DNA from: Deltaproteobacteria bacterium
Lineage (GTDB): Bacteria; Desulfobacterota; Desulfobulbia; Desulfobulbales; BM004
Length of the DNA: 5,072 bases
Assembly: GCA_019313095.1 (NCBI GenBank)
Contig: JAFDBU010000098.1
Location: 1-5,072 of the forward strand
Reading direction: 5' to 3'
Shown: piece after piece, positions 1 to 5,072 of the stretch
Numbering within the stretch: position 1 is the stretch's first letter
How the letters are laid out: each line of letters starts with the position of its first letter
The notes under the pieces: generated by a model
What the model was told of the DNA's origin: nothing
The model's input: only the letters and a program-made list of their open reading frames with translations
Database searches by the model: none
Position numbers and translations under genes: made by a program

Positions 1-276
1 AACTCACTGCCTGTAACAGTTGATACTATTCTGCTTGCAGGGGCCGAGGCACATATCTGCATCTTCCAGACAGCCATGGGCGCCATGAAGGCAGGCTATC
101 ACCCCTGGATCGCTGCAGATGCTGTTTCATCAAGAGAAAAAAGAAATACGGAACTGGCATTAGGCAGGATGCAAACCCTCGGCATGACTGTCGGCCCCAC
201 AGAAATGGCAGTCTATGAGCTTCTGCAAAAGGCAGGCAGTCCAGCATTCAAGGCAATGCTGCCCCACTTGAAATAG
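1..276 (+). CDS. Isochorismatase-family cysteine hydrolase, C-terminal part (5' end outside window)
   Basis: The reading frame is open from base 1 and ends at TAG 274-276, giving the last 91 residues of a protein whose start lies upstream. The segment LLAGAEAHICIFQTA matches the active-site strand and helix of isochorismatase-like hydrolases (G-x-E-x-H-x-C-x-x-Q-T-A). The Cys at codon 58-60 is the expected nucleophile; the partner Asp and Lys of the triad would be in the missing N-terminal part. The following YHPWIAADAVSSR and the late GMTVGPTEMAVYELLQKAG also fit the family, where an Asp-Ala-x-x-S/R segment follows the Cys helix and the tail carries a late helix. The proportions suggest a short single-domain protein of the YcaC type, about 180-190 residues in total. 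Members hydrolyse varied amides and enol ethers (nicotinamidase, isochorismatase and others), so the substrate cannot be told from here. An internal ATG at 76 lies after the catalytic Cys and is not a sensible start. The gene lies 53 bases ahead of alaS on the same strand. Confidence 0.88.
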   Translation, partial: NSLPVTVDTILLAGAEAHICIFQTAMGAMKAGYHPWIAADAVSSREKRNTELALGRMQTLGMTVGPTEMAVYELLQKAGSPAFKAMLPHLK

Positions 277-329
277 TTTTCTGAAATTAATACTCCAGCA
301 CAGCAGAATAAAATTACGTGGAACAAATT

Positions 330-2969
330 ATGACCGGTAACGAGATTCGTTCACAATTTCTCAAGTTTTTCGAAGTAAATGATCATGCCATAATTGATAG
401 TTCATCCCTCATACCCCAGGATGATCCCACCCTGCTTTTCACCAACTCCGGTATGGTGCAGTTCAAGCGGGTTTTCATGGGAGAGGAAAAAAGGGACTAC
501 ACCAGGGCTTCCACCTGCCAACGCTGTGTGCGCGCTGGCGGCAAGCATAATGACCTTGAAAACGTGGGTCATACCGCCAGGCATCATACTTTTTTTGAAA
601 TGCTCGGTAATTTTTCCTTCGGCGATTACTTCAAGGCGGAAGCAATACGTATGGCCTGGGAATTCCTTACGGTCAACCTTGCTTTGGATAAAGAAAAACT
701 CTGGGTTTCCGTTTTTGAGGATGATGAAGAAGCCTTTGCGCTCTGGAAAGAGATCGAAGATCTGCCTAAAGGCCGCATAGTGCGGTTGGGAGAGGCGGAC
801 AACTTCTGGGCCATGGGGGACACCGGGCCCTGCGGTCCCTGTTCTGAAATTCATATCGACCAGGGGCCTGAGGTCGGCTGCGGCAGGCCGGATTGTGCCA
901 TCGGCTGCGATTGCGATCGCTACCTTGAACTGTGGAATCTGGTATTTATGCAGTTTTACCGGGACGAAACAGGCAAAATGACACCTCTGCCCAAGCCCAG
1001 CATTGATACCGGTATGGGACTGGAACGGGTTGCTGCGGTCATGCAGGGCAAACACAACAACTTTGACTCTGATCTTTTTGCGGGGCTCATCACCAAAATA
1101 GTAGAATTAAGCGGTAAGCCATACGGCCGGGATGAACGTTTTAATACTGCCATGCGGGTTATAGCCGATCACAGCCGGGCCACGGCCTTTCTGGTGGCTG
1201 ACGGCATGCTGCCCTCAAACGAAGGACGCGGCTATGTCCTGCGTCGTATCATGAGAAGGGCTGTGCGTTTTGGCCGATCATTGGGTCTTGAGCAGCTTTT
1301 CCTGGCGGAGATTACCGCTGAAGTTGTAAAAACCATGAATCAGGCCTATCCGCACCTCACAGAGTCGGCAAACCTTCTTGCCAAGGTTGTTAATAACGAA
1401 GAGGAGCGGTTCCGGGAAACCCTTGATAACGGCCTGGCCATGCTCAACAGCGAGATCGGCAGACTGCAGCAAGAGGACAGCAATATTGTACCGGGTGATT
1501 TTATTTTCAAACTCTACGACACCTATGGCTTCCCGGTTGATATCGTACGTGATGTCGCTCTTGAGCAGGATTTTTCTATTGATGAACAGGGTTTTGCCAA
1601 GGCCATGGAGGAACAGCGCGCCCTCTCCAAAAAATCCTGGAAAGGAGGTTCATTGGCCGCAATGGTCCCGGGGGTTAAAAAACTTGTCGACGCGGCTCGC
1701 AAAACTCAGTTCGTCGGGTATAAAACCCATCGGGCCCATTCCATTATTAAAGGTCTGGTTGATCATGCGGGAGAAAGCGCAGACCAGGCCGCGCAGGGTG
1801 AACGTGTGTCCATCTTTTGTCCCGAGACACCCTTTTACGCTGAAGCAGGCGGTCAGATTGGCGACCAGGGTGAAATTGTCGGGCCGAACGGCACGGCCAC
1901 TGTTCTGGATACCATTGTGGTCGCTGATGGTGTCATTCTGCATGAAGCTGAGGTCACCAAGGGCTCACTGACAATCGATGAGCCGGTTGAGCTCAAAGTA
2001 ATGGAGGGCAGACGCCAGCGCACTGCCTGCAATCATTCAGCCACACATATCCTGCATGCTGCCATGAAGGCTGTGCTGGGTGATCATGTCAAACAGTCAG
2101 GCTCTCTGGTAACCCCGGAGCGCTTACGTTTCGACTTCACCCATTTCTCCCCCATCACACCCGAAGAGCTTGCCAGAATAGAAATACTCGCCAACGAGGA
2201 GATCAGAGCCAACACTCCTTTAAATACGGAAATGCTGGCCAGAGAAGAGGCAGTCAAGTCAGGTGCAGTTGCCCTCTTTGGGGAAAAATACGGCGAAACG
2301 GTCCGGGTTGTTTCAATCGGCAGCTTCAGCAAGGAACTGTGCGGCGGCACCCATGTCAGGGCGACCGGTGAGATCGGCCTCCTGAAAATTATTGCGGAGA
2401 CGGGCATTGCAGCAGGTGTCCGACGTATCGAGGCTGTCACCGGCCCGGAGGCCTTCAATATTTTCCAGGCCCGGGAAAAACAACTGGCAAAACTTGCCAA
2501 TCTTTTGAAGGTGCCGACTGAAAATCTTGAAAATAAAATTGAAAAACTTTTGAGCACCAGTAAAGAACTTGAAAAAGAGGTAAGCCGTTTGACCGCCAAA
2601 CTGGCTCTCAGTGATATCGACAACCTTATTAACAGTGCCAGGACAGTTGACGGTACCAGGGTTGTCGTGTCAAGTGTTGTGCTTGATTCCCCCAAAACCC
2701 TCCGTGATATGGGGGATAAGATCCGCGATAAGCTGGTTAGCGGCATTGTGGTCCTGGGGGGCGAATACCAGGGTAAGGCAGCCCTGCTGGTTATGGTCTC
2801 CAAGGATTTGACCGACACATATAAGGCCGGAAATATTATCAAGGCGATTTCAGCAAAGGTTGGCGGCAGGGGCGGCGGACGTCCTGATATGGCTCAAGCC
2901 GGCGGACCCAACCCGGACAAACTGGCCGAAGCCCTTAATGCTGTATACGATATAATAAAAGAACAGTAA
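330..2969 (+). CDS. alaS: Alanyl-tRNA synthetase (AlaRS), complete
   Basis: This cytosolic class II synthetase joins alanine to tRNA-Ala and clears mischarged Ser or Gly. It has 879 residues from ATG 330, normal for bacterial AlaRS. The catalytic domain has TCQRCVRAGGKHNDLENVG and ARHHTFFEMLGNFSFGDYF (about residues 60-100), GPCGPCSEIH (166-175) and EGRGYVLRRIMRRAVRFG (298 onward). A cysteine-rich insert holds C184, C189, C193 and C195 ahead of the DRYLELWNLVFMQF strand. The editing domain has HSATH (H569, H573), Q589 and CGGTH (C671, H675), the full expected zinc-ligand set. A charged coiled-coil-like stretch (about 715-760) leads to the C-Ala domain with GGRGGGRPDMAQAGG (845 onward). Start choice: an in-frame GTG at 318 would add four residues but has no Shine-Dalgarno ahead of it. 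ATG 330 gives the usual MTGNEIR opening and has GTGGA 318-322 seven bases upstream, though this is a weak site. The gene may be co-transcribed with the hydrolase before it. No convincing terminator follows it. Confidence 0.98.
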   Translation: MTGNEIRSQFLKFFEVNDHAIIDSSSLIPQDDPTLLFTNSGMVQFKRVFMGEEKRDYTRASTCQRCVRAGGKHNDLENVGHTARHHTFFEMLGNFSFGDYFKAEAIRMAWEFLTVNLALDKEKLWVSVFEDDEEAFALWKEIEDLPKGRIVRLGEADNFWAMGDTGPCGPCSEIHIDQGPEVGCGRPDCAIGCDCDRYLELWNLVFMQFYRDETGKMTPLPKPSIDTGMGLERVAAVMQGKHNNFDSDLFAGLITKIVELSGKPYGRDERFNTAMRVIADHSRATAFLVADGMLPSNEGRGYVLRRIMRRAVRFGRSLGLEQLFLAEITAEVVKTMNQAYPHLTESANLLAKVVNNEEERFRETLDNGLAMLNSEIGRLQQEDSNIVPGDFIFKLYDTYGFPVDIVRDVALEQDFSIDEQGFAKAMEEQRALSKKSWKGGSLAAMVPGVKKLVDAARKTQFVGYKTHRAHSIIKGLVDHAGESADQAAQGERVSIFCPETPFYAEAGGQIGDQGEIVGPNGTATVLDTIVVADGVILHEAEVTKGSLTIDEPVELKVMEGRRQRTACNHSATHILHAAMKAVLGDHVKQSGSLVTPERLRFDFTHFSPITPEELARIEILANEEIRANTPLNTEMLAREEAVKSGAVALFGEKYGETVRVVSIGSFSKELCGGTHVRATGEIGLLKIIAETGIAAGVRRIEAVTGPEAFNIFQAREKQLAKLANLLKVPTENLENKIEKLLSTSKELEKEVSRLTAKLALSDIDNLINSARTVDGTRVVVSSVVLDSPKTLRDMGDKIRDKLVSGIVVLGGEYQGKAALLVMVSKDLTDTYKAGNIIKAISAKVGGRGGGRPDMAQAGGPNPDKLAEALNAVYDIIKEQ

Positions 2970-3275
2970 CTTTGAAGTAATTACTCAAGATTGCAGTTCC
3001 AATATTTTTTCACCGGCCCCAATTGCCCGAACCGGCTCTTGGCATAAAGTTTCTCCTTGCCGCACCGGTACCCCGTTGCTCATGAAGGCAGATACCATAC
3101 CTTTTTGATGCTTCTGTATGAAATAATCCCTGAAAAAAATTTGTCAGCCATGCCGTAAGCGGAGACTCGGGAAACCACTCCACCCCGTGTATTAGGCCAG
3201 TAGTTTATTGATATAATAAGGCCGCGTTGATGATCGCTGGACTTTTTAAGAATTGATCAAATATTGATAAAAATG

Positions 3276-3304
3276 TTGACAGTCCCTTCAGTATACATTA
3301 GATA
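3276..3304 (+). promoter_or_regulatory. Predicted sigma-70-type promoter of the atp operon
   Basis: A perfect -35 hexamer TTGACA (3276-3281) is followed by a 17-base spacer and TAGATA (3299-3304) as a fair -10, which keeps T1, A2 and A4 of TATAAT. Transcription would start near 3311, leaving a leader of about 80 bases before the first atp gene. The surrounding sequence is AT-rich, as expected. A second possible -10, TATAAT at 3212-3217, is perfect but has no good -35 at the right distance. The call rests on motif match and position only. Confidence 0.55.
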
Positions 3305-3319
3305 AGCACCATTAATTTT

Positions 3320-3339
3320 ATGAACGAGCATTCATTCAT
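3320..3339. promoter_or_regulatory. TetR-operator-like imperfect palindrome downstream of the atp promoter
   Basis: The 20-base site ATGAACGAGCATTCATTCAT is an imperfect inverted repeat centred between 3329 and 3330, with 7 of 10 half-site positions paired. The right arm TTCATTCAT is the classic arm of several TetR-family operators. From memory, the 18-base core agrees at 15 positions with the TGAATGAMTANTCATTCA consensus of the Bacillus fatty-acid regulator FadR (YsiA). It lies roughly 10-30 bases past the predicted transcription start, where a bound repressor could block RNA polymerase. No regulator gene is in the window, so a functional role is inference. Confidence 0.35.
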
Positions 3340-3369
3340 AAGGCTTTAAAGTAAGAGATAGCAAGCACT

Positions 3370-3392
3370 TTTCAAGAAGGAGCCCCTTGAAA
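3370..3392 (+). promoter_or_regulatory. Leader hairpin presenting the Shine-Dalgarno sequence of the first atp gene
   Basis: TTTCAAG (3370-3376) pairs perfectly with CTTGAAA (3386-3392), a seven-base stem that ends on the A of the ATG start codon. The nine-base loop is AAGGAGCCC, so the Shine-Dalgarno AAGGAG (3377-3382, nine bases from the ATG) sits wholly in the loop. A shifted fold, AAGG 3377-3380 with CCTT 3385-3388 and a four-base loop, would instead bury it. The ribosome binding site itself is strong. Control of translation by this fold is inference, and the stem is AT-rich and modest in stability. Confidence 0.45.
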
Positions 3393-3817
3393 TGATTACC
3401 ATTGATATAACAGTCCTCATCCAGATCATTAATATCCTGATCCTCATCGTCATCATGAACGCGGTACTTTACAAGCCTGTACGTACAGTCCTGGCCAAAA
3501 GGAAGGAAAAACTCGCTGAACTGGCTAATTCCATCGAGACTTTCAAAAAAAATGCTGAACTCAGGAGGGAAGAGATAAACAGAAAACTTAATGACGCCAG
3601 GAGCAAAGCCAAGGAAGAAATTGAAAAGGCCAGGTCTGCTGCTCAGGCTACAACGGCTGAATCTTTGGCCCAGGTCCGACAGGAAGCAACATCCAACAAA
3701 ACAGCACAGCTTGACGAAATCAAAAAACAATTTACCGATGCCCAGCAGCAGCTGTCAGGCCAGGTTGATTCATTTGCCTCAGATATGGCTGCGAAAATAT
3801 TGGGGAGGTCAATCTGA
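3392..3817 (+). CDS. atpF2: F0F1 ATP synthase subunit b' (peripheral stalk)
   Basis: This is a 141-residue membrane protein of the F0 sector. It would pair with subunit b to form the peripheral stalk that stops the F1 head from turning with the rotor. One N-terminal membrane segment (about residues 6-27, IQIINILILIVIMNAVLYKP) has the typical Q-I-I-N and Y-K-P features of b-type subunits. A long charged helix follows to the end, rich in Lys, Glu, Ala and Gln, as expected for the coiled-coil stalk. There is no signal peptide and no cysteine. The start ATG is supported by AAGGAG nine bases upstream. It is the first gene of the atp cluster here, with subunit b two bases after its stop. Length, single membrane helix and position ahead of a longer b gene favour b' over a duplicate b. 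The symbol atpF2 is a convention; it is also called b' or plain atpF. Confidence 0.92.
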   Translation: MITIDITVLIQIINILILIVIMNAVLYKPVRTVLAKRKEKLAELANSIETFKKNAELRREEINRKLNDARSKAKEEIEKARSAAQATTAESLAQVRQEATSNKTAQLDEIKKQFTDAQQQLSGQVDSFASDMAAKILGRSI

Positions 3818-3819
3818 AA

Positions 3820-4437
3820 ATGAACCGCGATACGAAATGGTCAAAAATCTTTAAAATTACCTTTGCCGTACTGGTCCTGCTTGCCATGGCTGCACTTGCC
3901 TGTGCTTCCAGCGGTGCCGAAGGTGCACATGGTGGGGCAGGCGGCAGCCTCTCACCTGCCAAGTTAAAGGATCTGCTCTGGCGCACGCTCAACTTTGCGG
4001 TATTGCTGATTGTTCTCATAAAGGTTTTGTCAAAACCACTGGCAAATGGTTTGCGGGCCCGTCAGCAGTCAATCAAAGAGCAGTTCACCGATCTTGAAGA
4101 ACGCAAGGCCGAGGCTGACAGGGCTTATCAGAACTATGAGGAAAAACTGGCCGCCATCGACCAGGAGGTCACTGATATTATACAGGCCGCGATTGCCCAG
4201 GGTGAAGCTGAAAAAGAACGCATAATCCAGGAGGCCAACAGGGCTGCGGAAGACATTAAAAGACAGGCTGAAATGGCGGTCCAGCACGAACTGACCCAGG
4301 CCAAACTTCAGCTGCGTGAAGAGGTTGCCAATCAGGCTGTAATGATGGCAGAGGAGCTGATCAGAAAAAACCTTCAGAAGACTGATCAGGTGAAACTAAT
4401 CGAAGATTATCTTGCAAAAGTAGGGACAGTCCAGTGA
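3820..4437 (+). CDS. atpF: F0F1 ATP synthase subunit b, with an extra N-terminal hydrophobic segment
   Basis: Second b-type stalk subunit, 205 residues, longer than the roughly 155-170 usual for bacterial b. The extra length is N-terminal. A basic start (MNRDTKWSKIFK) leads into a hydrophobic stretch (about residues 13-29, ending LAMAALACASS), then a Gly/Ala/His-rich linker (31-46). This looks like a cleavable signal peptide with possible ALA or ACA cleavage. C28 does not sit in a good lipobox, because position -3 is Ala. The canonical b membrane helix follows (about 54-70, WRTLNFAVLLIVLIKVLSKP), then a charged helix (77 to about 190) that dimerises with b' and ends at the delta-binding region. 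GGAGG 3804-3808 lies 11 bases ahead of the ATG, inside the end of the b' gene. The stop overlaps the start of atpH by four bases, implying translational coupling. Confidence 0.95.
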   Translation: MNRDTKWSKIFKITFAVLVLLAMAALACASSGAEGAHGGAGGSLSPAKLKDLLWRTLNFAVLLIVLIKVLSKPLANGLRARQQSIKEQFTDLEERKAEADRAYQNYEEKLAAIDQEVTDIIQAAIAQGEAEKERIIQEANRAAEDIKRQAEMAVQHELTQAKLQLREEVANQAVMMAEELIRKNLQKTDQVKLIEDYLAKVGTVQ

Positions 4438-4979
4438 GACAGACAATACTAGCAAAACGCTATGCCAAGGCCCTCTTTGCTGTTGCCCAGGAAGAGGCCA
4501 AAAGTGAGGTCTACAGAGAGACGCTTAACGTTCTTGGCGATTTTCTTGGGAAATATCCCGAAGCCATGGATGCGTTGACGAATCTTCTGTACCCAATGGA
4601 ATTGAGGGAAAAAGTCATGGCCCAGCTGATAAGCGAATTAAAGGCCGATCAGTTCATGGCAAATTTTCTTAACCTGGTGCTTCAGAAAAAACGCGCCGAT
4701 ATCCTGCCTGAAATCAGCTCAGAATTTCAGGCCCTTGTTGACGCTGCCCAGAATGTCAGCCGTGGCAAGGTCATTACTGCATCAGAAATATCGGGTGATC
4801 TGCAGTCAAAAGTGCAGTCCACCCTGGAAAATATTACAGGAAAAAAGGTGATTCTCTCAACCGAGATCGATCCTGCAATCATCGGCGGCATTATTGCCAA
4901 GGTTGGGGATCTGGTAATGGACGGGAGCATCAAAACACAACTTGCGGGTTTGAATGAATCCATAAAGGGGAGTGAATAG
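4434..4979 (+). CDS. atpH: F0F1 ATP synthase subunit delta (OSCP homologue)
   Basis: This 181-residue F1 protein caps the alpha/beta head and ties it to the b/b' stalk; the length is typical. It opens with the family's AKRYAKALFAVAQEE helix. The N-terminal helical bundle (about 1-105) includes FLNLVLQKKRADILPEI. The C-terminal part has GKVITASEIS, TGKKVILSTEIDPAIIGG (D146, G151, G152) and AKVGDLVMDGSIKTQLAGL, which fits the delta/OSCP signature region. The start is GTG 4434, overlapping the atpF stop as GTGA, with AGGGA 4422-4426 seven bases upstream. This overlap is common in atp operons and couples translation. Nothing is missing or broken. Confidence 0.97.
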   Translation: MRQTILAKRYAKALFAVAQEEAKSEVYRETLNVLGDFLGKYPEAMDALTNLLYPMELREKVMAQLISELKADQFMANFLNLVLQKKRADILPEISSEFQALVDAAQNVSRGKVITASEISGDLQSKVQSTLENITGKKVILSTEIDPAIIGGIIAKVGDLVMDGSIKTQLAGLNESIKGSE

Positions 4980-4984
4980 GCAAA

Positions 4985-5072
4985 ATGCAGATCAAAGCCG
5001 AAGAAATCAGTCAAATAATCAAGGGACAGATCAAGGAATACGAAAGCAAGGTTGATCTGAGTGAAACGGGAA
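4985..5072 (+). CDS. atpA: F0F1 ATP synthase subunit alpha, N-terminal 29 codons (cut by window end)
   Basis: The frame from ATG 4985 is open to the last base and begins MQIKAEEISQIIKGQI, the standard opening of bacterial F1 alpha. It continues to KVDLSETG, just before the beta-barrel domain. The nucleotide-binding domain (Walker A) and the rest lie outside the window. The gene starts five bases after the atpH stop. GGGGAG (4967-4972) is 12 bases upstream, a long spacing; AGG 4978-4980 is closer but weak. Order b', b, delta, alpha predicts gamma, beta and epsilon next. The identity rests on few residues plus context, but the two agree well. Confidence 0.95.
   Translation, partial: MQIKAEEISQIIKGQIKEYESKVDLSETG

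Larger units (their letters stand above)
2970..3391. other. Intergenic region between alaS and the atp genes
   Basis: This gap of about 420 bases has no gene I can recognise. Its distal third (from about 3240) is AT-rich and holds the promoter, operator-like site and leader hairpin described separately. Its proximal part (2985-3207) is richer in G and C. On the minus strand one frame is open from 3204 to a TGA at 3010-3012 (64 codons; a GTG at 3183-3181 would give 57 residues), with the pieces SPLTAWLTNFFQGLF and MPRAGSGNWGR. A second minus frame ends at TGA 2985-2987 and has an ATG at 3083-3081 (32 residues from there). None of these matches a family I know. No clear rho-independent terminator for alaS is visible: CCGG repeats near 3013 and 3031 give only a four-base stem, and no T-run follows them. 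AT-rich palindromes flank the proximal part (2972-2988 and 3205-3219). Confidence 0.6.

Noticed and set aside
268..296. Promoter for alaS in the gap after the hydrolase gene
   Set aside because: TTGAAA at 268-273 has no acceptable -10 at 16-18 bases; the nearest candidates match poorly.
318..332. GTG at 318 as the alaS start
   Set aside because: It has no Shine-Dalgarno upstream and adds only MEQI before the usual MTGNEIR opening. GTGGA at 318-322 itself serves better as a weak site for ATG 330. It remains possible.
402..1055. Minus-strand open frame inside alaS (217 codons)
   Set aside because: Antisense to the AlaRS catalytic core with no recognisable motif; explained by codon bias of the real gene.
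2084..2842. Long minus-strand open frame inside alaS (252 codons)
   Set aside because: It lies antisense to a well conserved part of alaS, has a Ser/Leu-rich composition typical of reverse-strand shadows, and resembles no protein family.
2972..2988. Palindrome TTGAAGTAATTACTCAA after alaS as a terminator
   Set aside because: The stem is AT-rich, has almost no loop and is not followed directly by a T-run, so it is unlikely to stop transcription.
3253..3268. TTGATCAAATATTGAT as an FNR or Rex binding site
   Set aside because: Only single TTGAT half-sites are present. The second half is not in inverted orientation at the needed spacing, and the Rex TTGTGA-type arms are absent.
3320..3349. Nine-codon leader ORF (MNEHSFIRL) in the atp leader
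   Set aside because: It has no ribosome binding site upstream and overlaps the operator-like palindrome, which explains the ATG and its context better.
1..5072. CRISPR arrays, tRNA or rRNA genes, insertion sequences
   Set aside because: No regularly spaced repeats, no cloverleaf or rRNA-like sequence and no transposase-like frame were seen on either strand.

Overview
This is a housekeeping stretch from a bacterium, most likely a member of the Desulfobacterota (former Deltaproteobacteria). That placement is inference from three things. The F0F1 ATP synthase cluster starts with two different b-type stalk genes (b', then b), with no a or c subunit gene before them. The b subunit carries an extra signal-peptide-like N-terminus. 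The AlaRS has a cysteine-rich CGRPDC...CDC insert, which I recall from that group. No single gene fixes the genus.

Layout, all genes on the + strand. Bases 1-276 are the 3' end of an isochorismatase-family cysteine hydrolase whose start lies outside the window. After a 53-base gap comes a complete alanyl-tRNA synthetase gene, alaS (330-2969). Then a gene-poor stretch of about 420 bases (2970-3391). Its distal part holds the likely ATP synthase promoter (TTGACA-17-TAGATA), a TetR-operator-like near-palindrome, and a hairpin that places the Shine-Dalgarno sequence of the first atp gene in its loop. Its proximal part (about 2985-3207) has no assigned function, but has unusually long open frames on the minus strand and may be a gene remnant or dispersed repeat. 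From 3392 the atp genes run tightly packed: b' (3392-3817), b (3820-4437), delta (4434-4979, overlapping b by four bases), and the first 29 codons of alpha (from 4985, cut by the window end).

Function. AlaRS charges tRNA-Ala and has an intact editing site. The atp genes encode the peripheral stalk (b, b', delta) and the start of the F1 head (alpha). Gamma, beta and epsilon would be expected just beyond the window, and a and c elsewhere in the genome. The hydrolase has no obvious link to its neighbours beyond possible co-transcription with alaS.

I found no new defence, mobile or metabolic system. The observations most worth checking are the regulatory architecture ahead of the atp genes, the unexplained intergenic segment, and the secretory-type N-terminus of subunit b.
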